Assembly (NCBI RefSeq): GCF_016839145.1 | Contig: NZ_CP069303.1 | Span: forward strand, 992,001 to 1,056,000 | Direction: 5' to 3' | DNA: 64,000 nt | Origin: Shinella sp. PSBB067 | GTDB taxonomy: Bacteria > Pseudomonadota > Alphaproteobacteria > Rhizobiales > Rhizobiaceae | In this document: positions 9,369 through 18,533 of the stretch, piece after piece | How the letters are laid out: every line of letters starts with the position of its first letter | Position numbering within the stretch: the stretch's first letter is position 1 | Notes under the pieces: model-generated | Seen by the model: only the letters and a program-made list of their open reading frames with translations | Told to the model about the DNA's origin: nothing | The model's database searches: none | Made by a program: the position numbers and the translations under genes

Positions 9369-9495
9369 AGGCACCCGGCCTTTCCCCCGCCAAGCCTTGA
9401 CAAACGGCCGCCACCATGCGCTTTTCCGCGCGATTTTCTTGGGTAGCTGCGCCGGGACCTTCCCGCGCGGCCCGTCAGCATTTCAGGATACCACG

Positions 9496-11283
9496 ATGCA
9501 CCGTTACCGCAGCCATACCTGCGCCGCTCTCCGCAAGTCCGATGTCGGCGAGACCGTCCGTCTTTCCGGCTGGGTCCACCGCGTTCGAGATCATGGCGGC
9601 GTGCTCTTCATCGACCTGCGCGACCATTACGGCATCACCCAGGTCGTCGCCGACCCCGACTCCCCGGCCTTCAAGAAGGCCGAGACGGTGCGCGGCGAAT
9701 GGGTGATCCGCATCGACGGCCTCGTCAAGGCGCGCACCGAGGACACCGTAAACAAGGGTATGCCCACGGGCGAGATCGAGCTCTACGCGCAGGAGATCGA
9801 AGTCCTGTCGGCCGCGAAGGAACTGCCGCTGCCGGTCTTCGGCGAGCCGGACTACCCGGAAGACGTGCGCCTCAAGTACCGCTTCATCGACCTGCGCCGC
9901 GAGACGCTGCACAGGAACATCGTCAAGCGCACGCAGATCATCTCCGCCATGCGCAAGGGCATGGGCGAGGCAGGCTTTGCCGAATACACGACGCCGATCC
10001 TCACGGCCTCCTCGCCGGAAGGCGCGCGCGACTTCCTCGTGCCGAGCCGTATCCATGAAGGCAAGTTCTTCGCGCTGCCGCAGGCCCCGCAGCAGTACAA
10101 GCAGCTCCTGATGGTCGCCGGCTTCGACCGCTACTTCCAGATCGCGCCGTGCTTCCGCGACGAAGACCCGCGCGCCGACCGCCTGCCGGGCGAATTCTAC
10201 CAGCTCGACGTCGAGATGAGCTTCGTCACCCAGGAAGACGTCTGGCAGACGATGGAGCCGATGATGACGGCCGTCTTCGAGGAGTTTGCCGAAGGCAAGC
10301 CCGTCACGAAGGAGTGGCCGCGCATCCCCTATGACGAGGCGATCCGCAAATACGGCTCCGACAAGCCGGACCTGCGCAACCCCATCGTCATGCAGGCCGT
10401 CACCGAGCACTTCGCCGGCTCCGGCTTCAAGGTCTTCGCGAACATGATCGCGTCGAACCCGAAGGTCCAGGTCTGGGCGATCCCGGCCAGGACCGGCGGC
10501 AGCCGCGCCTTCTGCGACCGCATGAACGCCTGGGCGCAGTCGACCGGCCAGCCCGGCCTCGGCTACATCTTCTGGCGCAAGGAAGCCGACAAGCTCGAAG
10601 GCGCGGGCCCGCTCGCCAAGAACATCGGCGAGGAGCGCACGGAAGCCATCCGCACCCAGCTCGGCCTCGATGACGGCGACGCCTGCTTCTTCGTCGCCGG
10701 CGATCCGGCCAAGTTCTACAAGTTCGCCGGCGAAGCCCGCACCCGCGCCGGCGAGGAACTGAACCTCGTCGACCGCGACCGCTTCGAAATGTGCTGGATC
10801 GTCGACTTCCCCTTCTACGAGTGGAACGAGGACGAGAAGAAGATCGACTTCGCGCACAACCCCTTCTCCATGCCGCAGGGGGGGCTCGAAGCCTTCGACA
10901 GCAAGGAGCCGCTGGAGCTCAAGGCCTACCAGTACGACGCGGTCTGCAACGGCTTCGAGATCGCCTCGGGCTCGATCCGTAACCAGTCGCCGGAACTGAT
11001 GGTCAAGGCCTTCGAGAAGGTCGGCCTCTCGCAGAGCGACGTGGAAGAGCGCTTCGGAGGCCTCTATCGCGCCTTCCAGTACGGCGCCCCGCCGCACGGC
11101 GGCTGCGCCTTCGGCATCGACCGCGTGGTCATGCTGCTCGTCGGCGCGAAGAATCTCCGCGAAATCTCGCTGTTCCCGATGAACCAGCAGGCGCAGGACC
11201 TCCTGATGAACGCCCCGTCGCCGGCAACGCCGACGCAGCTTCGCGAACTGGCGCTGCGCGTCGTTCCGTCCAAGAAGGACTGA
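9496..11283 (+). CDS. aspS: Aspartyl-tRNA synthetase
   Basis: AspRS charges tRNA-Asp with aspartate. The 595-residue protein has the N-terminal OB-fold anticodon-binding domain ([25 protein letters not shown]), class II motif 2 ([18 protein letters not shown]), the bacterial GAD insertion domain in the middle, and motif 3 ([14 protein letters not shown]). Length is typical of bacterial-type AspRS; in alphaproteobacteria this form is often non-discriminating (Asp/Asn), which the sequence alone does not settle. The ATG at 9496 is the one that starts the conserved domain; an upstream frame to 9397 adds unrelated residues. A GC-rich hairpin without a T tract follows at about 11291-11322. Confidence 0.98.
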   Translation: MHRYRSHTCAALRKSDVGETVRLSGWVHRVRDHGGVLFIDLRDHYGITQVVADPDSPAFKKAETVRGEWVIRIDGLVKARTEDTVNKGMPTGEIELYAQEIEVLSAAKELPLPVFGEPDYPEDVRLKYRFIDLRRETLHRNIVKRTQIISAMRKGMGEAGFAEYTTPILTASSPEGARDFLVPSRIHEGKFFALPQAPQQYKQLLMVAGFDRYFQIAPCFRDEDPRADRLPGEFYQLDVEMSFVTQEDVWQTMEPMMTAVFEEFAEGKPVTKEWPRIPYDEAIRKYGSDKPDLRNPIVMQAVTEHFAGSGFKVFANMIASNPKVQVWAIPARTGGSRAFCDRMNAWAQSTGQPGLGYIFWRKEADKLEGAGPLAKNIGEERTEAIRTQLGLDDGDACFFVAGDPAKFYKFAGEARTRAGEELNLVDRDRFEMCWIVDFPFYEWNEDEKKIDFAHNPFSMPQGGLEAFDSKEPLELKAYQYDAVCNGFEIASGSIRNQSPELMVKAFEKVGLSQSDVEERFGGLYRAFQYGAPPHGGCAFGIDRVVMLLVGAKNLREISLFPMNQQAQDLLMNAPSPATPTQLRELALRVVPSKKD

Positions 11284-11376
11284 TATCTGGAGGGCGGGAA
11301 GGGCCATGCCGTTCCCGCCGCCCGGAACAGTCGGGCGCTCCGGCCGTTCTCCTCCCGTCAACACAGGAGAACGAAC

Positions 11377-11706
11377 ATGCGAAACAGGCTTATCCTTGCC
11401 TCCGCGGCGGCGCTTCTGTCGCTGTCCGCCACGGCCTATGCCCAGGACACGGTGATCATCCAGGAGACCGATCCGGTCATGACGGAATCGACCGTCGTCG
11501 TTCCGGGCGAGGTCCGCACCTATGTCCTGGAGCGGGACATTCCCTCGGTGCCCTATGAAGGCGACATCCTCATCGGACGGGTCGTTCCCGGCGAGGTGGA
11601 AATCCACGCCATCGACGGCCAGCCCGATTATGCCTACACCATCGTCAACGAGCGCCGCGTCATCGTGAACCCGCAGACGCGCACCGTCATCCAGGTACTC
11701 GAATAA
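11377..11706 (+). CDS. DUF1236 domain-containing exported protein
   Basis: A 109-residue exported protein with a clean signal peptide (basic start, LILASAAALLSLSATAYA, cleavage near residue 22) and one DUF1236 domain, in which VVPGEVRTYVLE and YTIVNERRVIVNPQTRTVIQVLE are the recognisable segments. The family is frequent in Rhizobiales and has no assigned function; it is predicted to be periplasmic. ACAGGAGA lies just upstream of the ATG. The gene is followed by a terminator shared with the convergent gene. Confidence 0.85.
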   Translation: MRNRLILASAAALLSLSATAYAQDTVIIQETDPVMTESTVVVPGEVRTYVLERDIPSVPYEGDILIGRVVPGEVEIHAIDGQPDYAYTIVNERRVIVNPQTRTVIQVLE

Positions 11707-11749
11707 TCCGTCGCGACGGATGCCGGCAATCCCGGTATGAACCAAGGAG

Positions 11750-11778
11750 AAAGCCCGGAGCGATGCTCCGGGCTTTCC
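11750..11778. terminator. Bidirectional terminator between DUF1236 and exported protein genes
   Basis: A perfect 12-bp stem (11750-11761 with 11765-11776) with a 3-base loop and A/T runs on both flanks lies between two convergent genes, so it probably serves both. Confidence 0.85.
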
Positions 11779-11796
11779 TGTTCCTGCGCCAGAAGA

Positions 11797-12987
11797 TTAC
11801 TGGTTGGCGGTGACGGTGACGCCAAGGACCTGCGGGATGGTCTGCGGCGCGCCCATGGCAGCGCCCATGATCATCGGGAACGGCACCGGCTCCTTCGGCT
11901 CGGCGCTGATCGTCAGGCTCTTCGGGTCGTCGAGATAGGTGTTGACGGCGGCCGAGATCTGGTTCTGCAGGTCGGGCATGTTGAGCTGCGCGATCATGAT
12001 CGGGACGAGGCCCTTCAGCGACTGCGCCATCTGGTCGCCCGTCACGCCCTGTTCGCTGCCGGCATAGTCGAGCAGCTTCTTGGTGATCGAGGCGTCCTCG
12101 AAGGAGATCGAGGCATTGTCGAAGGTGAGCTGCTGGACGAGGCCCATCATGGCCATGCCCATCGCGGCGTTCGCCTCTTCCTTGTTCGGGTTGGCTTCGG
12201 CCGTCTTCAGGGCTTCCTGCATGTTCTTCAGGAAGTCGAGCGTGTAGCCGGAGAAAGCGAGCGAGAGGTTGAGGCGGCCGACATCCTTGAAGTCGAAGGC
12301 ATATTCGTCGACGGCCAGCTTGCCGCTCGCCAGCTCCCAGCTGCCGGACATGCTGACCTTGCCTTCCAGCGCATGCAGGCCGATCTTGTCGAGCGCTTCC
12401 TTTGTCTTGGGGTCCTCGACGCTCGTCAGGTCCGCCTTCAGGTCGGACATCGTCGCGTCGAATTCGAGGCCGGCATCGTCGTCCATGCGGGTGACGTTCG
12501 CTTCCATGCCGGACATGGAGAAGACTTCCTTGCCCTTGGCGGCGACGCTGACCGGGCCGGCGGATGCCGATTCGTACATCAGCAGCGATTCGAGCGTGCC
12601 GGGAACGACCTTGCCGGGAATGGAAACGCCGCTGATCGAAAGGTCCTTCGCCGTCACCGTCGTCTCGGCCTCGGTGACGTTGATGTCCTCGAAGGAAACG
12701 GTCTCGACGGTGTAGCCGCCGTCGCCGTCTTCCTCGACGCCCTCCATGGTGATGGTGCCGAGCTTGATCGGCGCTTCGCTGCCGGTCGCCTTCATCTGCG
12801 CGCCTTCCAGCGTCACGGTGGAGCCGTCGGCGGTAACGTTCGAAGAGCTGATGGATACGCCGCTGGTCGCATAGGTTGCGTTCAGCTTGGCCAGCAGGTC
12901 CGCGCCGTCGAGTGCGAAGGCGGGGCTTGCCAGTGTGGCAAGCGCTGCGCCGGCGAGGAGGGCGCGGAAGTGGGAGGTGCGCATCAT
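11797..12987 (-). CDS. Exported protein of unknown function, beta-rich
   Basis: A 396-residue protein with a Sec signal peptide (MMRTSHFRALLAGAALATL, cleavage near FALDG). The mature part alternates short hydrophobic and Gly/Thr/Ser-rich stretches (SGVSISSSNVTADGSTVTLEG, phrases like DLSISGVSIPGKV and FDNASISFEDASI) that suggest repeated beta strands, as in AsmA/YdgA-like or lipid-binding envelope proteins. No catalytic motif is visible and I cannot assign a family with certainty. A periplasmic or outer-membrane-associated role is inferred. Paired ATGs at 12987 and 12984 are equivalent starts, with AGAGAG upstream. Confidence 0.75.
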   Translation of the reverse strand: MMRTSHFRALLAGAALATLASPAFALDGADLLAKLNATYATSGVSISSSNVTADGSTVTLEGAQMKATGSEAPIKLGTITMEGVEEDGDGGYTVETVSFEDINVTEAETTVTAKDLSISGVSIPGKVVPGTLESLLMYESASAGPVSVAAKGKEVFSMSGMEANVTRMDDDAGLEFDATMSDLKADLTSVEDPKTKEALDKIGLHALEGKVSMSGSWELASGKLAVDEYAFDFKDVGRLNLSLAFSGYTLDFLKNMQEALKTAEANPNKEEANAAMGMAMMGLVQQLTFDNASISFEDASITKKLLDYAGSEQGVTGDQMAQSLKGLVPIMIAQLNMPDLQNQISAAVNTYLDDPKSLTISAEPKEPVPFPMIMGAAMGAPQTIPQVLGVTVTANQ

Positions 12988-13198
12988 GAATAGGCTCTCT
13001 TTCTGGATTTCTTGGACGGCTGCCTTGCCGTTACCGCCCCTAGACGGGCGGTGCGGCAAATATATTCATGCCGTGTGGACTTTCCATGGAATTCTCTCAC
13101 CGCGCGGGCAGATTTCGAAAAAGCTTTACAAACTGCTATCCACAGCCCGATTGCCCGGTTTCCTTGCCGCGAATCGGCCAAGAGGGTAGTCAAGTCCC

Positions 13199-15451
13199 AT
13201 GGGACAAAACACTTTGCCGCCCGATGGCGGAGACGACAACATCCAACCGGTCGACCTCAAGGCGGCGCTGGAAGAGCGCTATCTCGCCTATGCGCTGTCG
13301 ACCATCACCCAGCGCGCGCTGCCGGATGTGCGTGACGGCCTGAAGCCCGTCCATCGCCGCATCATCCACGCCATGAGCGAAATGGGCCTGAGGTCCAATT
13401 CCTCCTTCAAGAAATGCGCGCGTATCGTCGGCGACGTCATCGGTAAGTTCCACCCGCACGGCGACCAGTCGGTCTACGACGCGCTGGTGCGCCTCGCGCA
13501 GGATTTCTCGCAGCGTTACCCCATCGTCGACGGGCAGGGCAATTTCGGCAATATCGACGGCGACAACGCCGCCGCTTACCGATACACCGAAGCACGCATG
13601 ACCGAGGTCGCGTCGCTGCTGCTCGAAGGCATCGACCAGGACGCCGTCGACTTCCGTCCGACCTACAACGAGGAGGACGAGGAGCCGATCGTCCTGCCGG
13701 GCGCCTTCCCGAACCTCCTGGCGAACGGTTCCTCCGGCATCGCCGTCGGCATGGCCACCTCCATTCCCTCGCACAACGCCCATGAACTGTGCGATGCCGC
13801 GCTCCACCTCATCCGCAATCCGGACGCGGATGTGGAGAAGCTCGTCGAGTTCGTGCAGGGCCCCGACCTTCCGACCGGCGGCATCATCATCGACAGCCGC
13901 GAAAGCATCATCGAGGCCTACAAGACCGGCCGCGGCGGTTTTCGCGTGCGCTCGAAATGGCAGACGGAAGACCTCGGCCGCGGCGGCTACCAGATCGTCG
14001 TCACCGAAATCCCCTATCAGGTGCAGAAGTCGCGCCTGATCGAGAAGATCGCCGAGCTGCTGATCGCCCGCAAGCTGCCGCTGCTGGAGGACATCCGCGA
14101 CGAATCGGCCGAGGACGTGCGCATCGTGCTCGTGCCGAAGAGCCGCACGGTCGATCCGACGATCCTGATGGAATCGCTCTTCAAGCTCTCCGAGCTCGAA
14201 AGCCGCATTCCGCTCAACATGAACGTGCTCTCGATGGGGCGCGTGCCGAAGGTCATGGGCCTCAAGGACGTGCTGGTCGAGTGGCTGGCCCATCGGCGCG
14301 AAGTGCTGCAGCGCCGCTCCCGCCACCGCCTCGCCGCCATCGACCGCCGTCTCGAAATCCTCGGCGGCTACCTCATCGCCTATCTCAACCTCGACGAGGT
14401 GATCCGCATCATCCGCGAGGAGGACGAGCCGAAGGCCTCCCTCATGGAGACCTTCTCGCTGACGGACGTTCAGGCCGAGGCGATCCTCAACATGCGCCTG
14501 CGCTCGCTGCGCAAGCTCGAGGAGTTCGAGATCCGCACCGAATTCGACAACCTGTCGAAGGAGAAGGCGGAGATCGAGACGCTGCTCGCCTCCGACGAGA
14601 AGCAGTGGCAGACCGTCGCCTGGGAGATCGGCGAGGTTCGCAAGAAATTCGCCAAGGCGACCGAGCTCGGCCGCCGCCGCACCCAGTTCGCCAGCGCCCC
14701 GCAAGCCGATGTCGAGGCCATCCAGCAGGCCATGATCGAGAAGGAGCCGGTCACGGTCGTCATCTCGGAGAAGGGCTGGATCCGCGCGCTGAAGGGCCAT
14801 ATGGCCGACACGTCCGGCCTCCAGTTCAAGGAGGGCGACGCGCTGAAGGTGGCCTTCCCGGCGCAGACGACGGACAAGGTGCTGATCGTCACCACGGGCG
14901 GCAAGGTCTTCACGCTCGGGGCCGACAAGCTGCCGGGCGGGCGCGGCCATGGCGAGCCGCTGCGCATCATGGTCGACATGGAGAACGACCAGGACGTCCT
15001 GACCGCCTTCGTGCACGATCCCGCGCGCAAGGTCATTGTCGCCTCGCAGGCCGGCAACGGCTTCGTGGTGGCGGAAACCGAGATGGTCGCCAATACCCGC
15101 AAGGGCAAGCAGGTGATGAATGTCGGCATGCCCGACGAGGCCAAGCTCGTCGTGCCGGTGCGCGGCGACCATGTCGCCGTCGTCGGCGAGAACCGCAAGA
15201 TGCTGGTCTTCCCGCTGTCGCAGCTTCCCGAGATGTCGCGCGGCAAGGGCGTGCGCCTGCAGCGCTACAAGGATGGCGGCGTCTCCGACATCCGCTGCTT
15301 CGCGATGGCCGACGGCCTTTCCTGGGACGACAGCGCCGGCCGCAACTTCGTTCGCACCAGGGAGGAACTCGCCGAGTGGCTGGGCGACCGCGCAAGCGCC
15401 GGCCGCACCGTGCCGAAGGGTTTCCCGCGCAGCGGCAGGTTCAGCGGCTGA
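13199..15451 (+). CDS. parC: DNA topoisomerase IV subunit A
   Basis: ParC is the DNA-cleaving subunit of topoisomerase IV, which decatenates daughter chromosomes. The 750-residue protein opens with [20 protein letters not shown], continues with the conserved [10 protein letters not shown] and [18 protein letters not shown], and has the catalytic tyrosine in [12 protein letters not shown] near residue 125. The C-terminal domain has few beta-pinwheel blades and no GyrA box, which together with the length supports ParC over GyrA. In Rhizobiales parE lies elsewhere. The stop is immediately followed (0 bp) by the stop of the convergent doc gene. Confidence 0.95.
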   Translation: MGQNTLPPDGGDDNIQPVDLKAALEERYLAYALSTITQRALPDVRDGLKPVHRRIIHAMSEMGLRSNSSFKKCARIVGDVIGKFHPHGDQSVYDALVRLAQDFSQRYPIVDGQGNFGNIDGDNAAAYRYTEARMTEVASLLLEGIDQDAVDFRPTYNEEDEEPIVLPGAFPNLLANGSSGIAVGMATSIPSHNAHELCDAALHLIRNPDADVEKLVEFVQGPDLPTGGIIIDSRESIIEAYKTGRGGFRVRSKWQTEDLGRGGYQIVVTEIPYQVQKSRLIEKIAELLIARKLPLLEDIRDESAEDVRIVLVPKSRTVDPTILMESLFKLSELESRIPLNMNVLSMGRVPKVMGLKDVLVEWLAHRREVLQRRSRHRLAAIDRRLEILGGYLIAYLNLDEVIRIIREEDEPKASLMETFSLTDVQAEAILNMRLRSLRKLEEFEIRTEFDNLSKEKAEIETLLASDEKQWQTVAWEIGEVRKKFAKATELGRRRTQFASAPQADVEAIQQAMIEKEPVTVVISEKGWIRALKGHMADTSGLQFKEGDALKVAFPAQTTDKVLIVTTGGKVFTLGADKLPGGRGHGEPLRIMVDMENDQDVLTAFVHDPARKVIVASQAGNGFVVAETEMVANTRKGKQVMNVGMPDEAKLVVPVRGDHVAVVGENRKMLVFPLSQLPEMSRGKGVRLQRYKDGGVSDIRCFAMADGLSWDDSAGRNFVRTREELAEWLGDRASAGRTVPKGFPRSGRFSG

Positions 15452-15841
15452 TCAGCCGGGGTAGGGGACGCTGACGTCGCGCAGGAAGCGCGCCGCCCCC
15501 TCCTCGTCGATCTCCCCGGCGGCGACGGCGAGGACGAAGGTGTAGAGCGTGGCGTCGTCCGTTGCGATCTCGAACCCGTTGTCCATCAGGAAAACGGCCG
15601 CCGCGACGATCGCAATGCGTTTGTTGCCGTCGACGAACGCGTGGTTCTTCGCCAGCCCGTAGAGATAGGCTGCGGCGAGTTCGGATATATCCTCGCTGCC
15701 GTAGTGCGCCTTGTTGACGGGCCGGGACAGTGCCGACTCGAAGGCATTCTCGTCGCGCAAGCCGGCCGCTCCGCCGAACCGCTCGATCTGAATGTCATGG
15801 AGCCGTTCGACGAGCCGTCTATCGAGGAAGACGATGCTCAT
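15452..15841 (-). CDS. doc: Doc-type Fic family toxin
   Basis: A 129-residue toxin of the death-on-curing family. The Fic-fold catalytic loop is HAFVDGNKRIA, matching HxFx(N/D)(A/G)NKR, and the N-terminal FLDRRLVERLHDIQIERFGG is typical of Doc. The characterised phage P1 Doc phosphorylates EF-Tu on a threonine and stops translation. The active-site His, Phe, Asn, Lys and Arg are all present, so it looks functional. Its ATG overlaps the antitoxin stop by 4 bp (ATGA), which fits translational coupling. It meets parC tail to tail. Confidence 0.9.
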   Translation of the reverse strand: MSIVFLDRRLVERLHDIQIERFGGAAGLRDENAFESALSRPVNKAHYGSEDISELAAAYLYGLAKNHAFVDGNKRIAIVAAAVFLMDNGFEIATDDATLYTFVLAVAAGEIDEEGAARFLRDVSVPYPG

Positions 15842-16059
15842 TCGGCAAGCTTCTTGAGCGCGATCTTGTAGCGATCCATGAATTTTTCGGCATGGGCGAG
15901 CTGCCGGTCGAAATCGCCGTCTGCCGCCGTGAGGATGAGCTTGCTGCCATCGCTCGTCATCGTGATCTCGTCGCCCGCCTTGACGCCCAGGCGATCAAGA
16001 ACGTCCTTCGGGATGATGATGCCTTCGGAATTGCCGATCTTGCGGATGGTGATGTTCAT
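15838..16059 (-). CDS. AbrB/MazE-type antitoxin
   Basis: A 73-residue protein with an AbrB/SpoVT DNA-binding fold at the N terminus: IRKIGNSEGIIIPKDVLDRL and then GVKAGDEITM. The last 25 residues (about 49-73) form an amphipathic tail that would neutralise the toxin. Classical P1 Doc is paired with Phd, not with an AbrB protein, so this is a recombined but recurrent pairing. It is the first gene of the operon and probably represses it through the palindromes just upstream. Confidence 0.88.
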   Translation of the reverse strand: MNITIRKIGNSEGIIIPKDVLDRLGVKAGDEITMTSDGSKLILTAADGDFDRQLAHAEKFMDRYKIALKKLAE

Positions 16060-16070
16060 GGCCTTGCTCC

Positions 16071-16089
16071 GTTATAACCAAGTTATAAC
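16071..16089. promoter_or_regulatory. Paired palindromic operator of the AbrB/Doc operon
   Basis: GTTATAAC occurs twice, at 16071-16078 and 16082-16089, with 3 bp between. Each copy is itself a perfect palindrome, and the pair is also symmetric. It sits 11 bp upstream of the antitoxin start, where an AbrB dimer pair could bind and block transcription. Confidence 0.65.
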
Positions 16090-16113
16090 ATCAACTCCGG
16101 CCGATCTCAAGCC

Positions 16114-17019
16114 TCATCCGGTGAACGGAAACTCCGCCGCCGCGTCGCTGCGGGCTTTCGAGCGCATCTGCCAGAGGGAATGGGCGAGGAGGGCGAGGAT
16201 GAGGATCGAGCCGCCGATGAGGGTCTGCGTGGTGGGCGTCTCGACAAAGACGATCCACACCCAGATGGGGGCGAGCACGGTTTCCAGCAGATAGAACATG
16301 CCGACCTCGGGCGCGGAGAGGTAGCGCGGACCCGTCGCCAGGCACCAGAAGGCGAGCGGGATCATGATGAGCCCGTTGAACAGGATGAAGCCGGGGCTGG
16401 CGATCTGGAAGCCCGTGTCGGGCAGCAGGAGCAATGCGACGATACCCGGGAAGATGGCGGTGACGAGCGGCACGAAGCCCATGTCCAGCCCGCTGCGGCG
16501 GCTGAGGGTGATGGCAGAGGCCAGCAGGAAGGCGGAGCAGGCCGCCATGGCGTCGCCGAAGAAGTTGCCGCTTTCCAGCCCGTCATGCACGATCAGCGCG
16601 ACCCCGGCGACCATGGCGGCCATGGTGACGAGCGTGGCGTTGGACGGCCGCTCGCCGAGGAAGATCCACGAGAGGATCGCCGCGAACATGGAGGTGAAGG
16701 CGAGGATGAACACGACATTGGCCGTCGACGTGTTGAACACCGCCAGCATGAAGGTCAGCGAATTGATGCCGTAGAGAATGCCGATCAGGAGGCCGACAGG
16801 CCCGGGGATCAGCGCCACCCGCTTGCCGAGCGCAAAGCGGACGACGGACCAGGCCAGAAGCGCCATGACGAAGGTCGCGATGCTGCGCGTCGCCAGCATC
16901 GACCAGACCTCGCCGTTTGCCGAGCGGATCAGCGGGATGTCGAAGGAAAGGGCGAGGCCGCCGGTGGCGGTAATGAGAAGGCCCTTGCGGTGAAGGGCAG
17001 GATCGCTGGTCTGGGGCAC
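16114..17019 (-). CDS. EamA/DMT family transporter
   Basis: A 301-residue inner-membrane protein with about ten hydrophobic helices in two EamA repeats, the usual drug/metabolite transporter layout. Helices such as GLLITATGGLALSFDIPLI, VVFILAFTSMFAAILSWIFLG (with the GER motif) and LAPIWVWIVFVE end each repeat. The substrate is unknown. The only in-frame start at the N terminus is GTG at 17019. It lies 19 bp downstream of bpt on the same strand and could be co-transcribed. Confidence 0.87.
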   Translation of the reverse strand: MPQTSDPALHRKGLLITATGGLALSFDIPLIRSANGEVWSMLATRSIATFVMALLAWSVVRFALGKRVALIPGPVGLLIGILYGINSLTFMLAVFNTSTANVVFILAFTSMFAAILSWIFLGERPSNATLVTMAAMVAGVALIVHDGLESGNFFGDAMAACSAFLLASAITLSRRSGLDMGFVPLVTAIFPGIVALLLLPDTGFQIASPGFILFNGLIMIPLAFWCLATGPRYLSAPEVGMFYLLETVLAPIWVWIVFVETPTTQTLIGGSILILALLAHSLWQMRSKARSDAAAEFPFTG

Positions 17020-17038
17020 GTCGGGTCCGAATCTGGGA

Positions 17039-17803
17039 TCAAGGGGCGCTGTCTTCGCCGTTATAGCGCTCCCAACCGCGCGACATCAGGTGCTCCTGCG
17101 GCAAAAACTTTGTTTTATAGTCCATTTTGCGCGATCCCTTGACCCAGTAGCCAAGATAGACGTGCGGCAGGCCGAGGGCTTTCGCCCGCCGGATATGGTC
17201 GAGGACCATGAAGGTGCCGAGAGAGCGGCGCACAAGCTCCGGATTGTAGAAGGAATAGACCATGGAAAGGCCGTCGCCCATGCGGTCGGTCAGCGCCACG
17301 GCAAGCAGCTCGCCCTGCGGGCGTTCCTTGACGCCGGAGCCTTCCTCGCGCACGCGGTATTCGATGATCTTGGTGTGGACATGCGTGTCCTCCACCATCA
17401 TCGCATAGTCGAGCACCGACATGTCCGACATGCCGCCCTTCTGGTGGCGGGCGTCGAGATACTGGCGGAAGAGGGAATATTGCTCGCTGGAGGGCTCGGC
17501 CGGATATTCGTGCGAGACGAGATCGGCATTCTCCGCCAGCACCCGGCGCATGGTGCGGCGCGGCTCGAACTCGTTGACGAGGATGCGCACGGAAATGCAG
17601 GCGCGGCAGGTCTCGCAGGCCGGACGGTAGGCGATGTTCTGCGAGCGGCGGAAGCCGCCCTGGGTGAGAAGATCGTTGAGTTCCGGCGCGCGCTCGCCCA
17701 CCAGATGCGTAAACACCTTCCTCTCCATCTCCTGCGGCAGGTAGGGACAGGCCGCGGGCGCGGTGAGATAGAACTGCGGAGAGGATGTTGCCTGCGTATT
17801 CAT
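17039..17803 (-). CDS. bpt: Aspartate/glutamate leucyltransferase (Bpt/Ate family)
   Basis: An aminoacyl-tRNA-protein transferase of the N-end rule pathway: it adds Leu (Bpt) from tRNA to proteins with N-terminal Asp or Glu, making them ClpS/ClpAP substrates. The 254-residue protein has the ATE N-terminal cysteine block (CPYL near residue 19 and [14 protein letters not shown] near 61), the [13 protein letters not shown] segment, and the C-terminal ATE domain with [17 protein letters not shown]. Bacterial proteins of this length act as leucyltransferases, but many databases label them arginyltransferases. Confidence 0.93.
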   Translation of the reverse strand: MNTQATSSPQFYLTAPAACPYLPQEMERKVFTHLVGERAPELNDLLTQGGFRRSQNIAYRPACETCRACISVRILVNEFEPRRTMRRVLAENADLVSHEYPAEPSSEQYSLFRQYLDARHQKGGMSDMSVLDYAMMVEDTHVHTKIIEYRVREEGSGVKERPQGELLAVALTDRMGDGLSMVYSFYNPELVRRSLGTFMVLDHIRRAKALGLPHVYLGYWVKGSRKMDYKTKFLPQEHLMSRGWERYNGEDSAP

Positions 17804-17909
17804 CGGCCGTTGGGCGACTCCCTCGCTTTGTGACGCGTCTATGCCAATACCATGGCGCAGTTCAGGAAAAGGTCAACTAGAGGATTTCGCCCGCGCGTTC
17901 TGGCTTTCG

Positions 17910-18374
17910 TCAATAACGATCGCGGCGAACCATCACCGTGCCGAGCAGCAGATCGTGCAGCAGGCGGCCACGGTCGGTGAAGAGGCCGACGAGTACGATG
18001 AACGGCGTCAGCAGCGCGTTGCCGATCCAGAAGAGCACGAGATGCACGATGGCGGTCAGGAAGTCGATGGGACGTCCGTCCACCCGGGCAAGGACGAGGC
18101 CCATGACGTTCATGCCGGCGCTCGCCTGCGACGGGCCGCCCATCGTCAGGCCGAAATAGAGCATGGCGACGATGGCGAAGAGCGCGGGATAGAGGAAGAA
18201 GCCGAGGCCGAGCGTCAGGATGCCGAGGAAGAAGACCACGATGGCGGCCGGAATCCAGAGCAGCGCGATGATCGCGTAGTCGATCAGGAACGCGAAGATC
18301 CGGCGTGACAGCACGCCGCGATAGGCCTGCCAGTCCGTCGTCGGAACCCGCGTTTCGTTGAAATCAGCGCTCAT
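17910..18374 (-). CDS. RDD family membrane protein
   Basis: A 154-residue integral membrane protein with the RDD signature. The first helix follows GVLSRRIFAFLIDYAIIALL (R and D as in the family name), then come two more hydrophobic segments and the terminal GRLLHDLLLGTVMV motif. Function is unknown; some RDD proteins act in Na+/H+ exchange or cell-envelope processes. The start MSADFNETR at 18374 is preferred, with AGGGAG about 9 bp upstream; 18407 is possible. Confidence 0.85.
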   Translation of the reverse strand: MSADFNETRVPTTDWQAYRGVLSRRIFAFLIDYAIIALLWIPAAIVVFFLGILTLGLGFFLYPALFAIVAMLYFGLTMGGPSQASAGMNVMGLVLARVDGRPIDFLTAIVHLVLFWIGNALLTPFIVLVGLFTDRGRLLHDLLLGTVMVRRDRY

Positions 18375-18466
18375 CTGTCTGTCTCCCTGATGGAACATGC
18401 CTTCCATATGGGGATGCTTTCGGGGAAAACAACGGGGAGAGGGATGGCGGCGCTTGCCGCCCGTCC

Positions 18467-18504
18467 CGCCTGCCGGCCACCTTCCTCCCGCGGGCGGGGG
18501 AAGG
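18467..18504. repeat. Dispersed palindromic repeat, diverged copy
   Basis: CCGCCTGCCGGCCACCTTCC followed by TCCCGCGGGCGGGGGAAGG is the same element as at 48081-48128 read on the other strand, with a changed loop. It lies between hemB and the RDD gene, and may help end the hemB transcript. Confidence 0.6.
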
Positions 18505-18533
18505 GACGTCGCCGGGGCCGAAGCGAACCGGCG

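Larger units (their letters stand above)
8955..9495. other. Repeat-rich intergenic region upstream of aspS
   Basis: This 541-bp gap has no gene I can support. It holds two arms of a dispersed palindromic repeat in head-to-head orientation (8982-9269 and 9319-9368), the first split by an unrelated segment, and then a short leader to aspS. The minus-strand open frame 8687-9481 crosses both repeats and the Nudix gene and is not believed. Confidence 0.6.
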
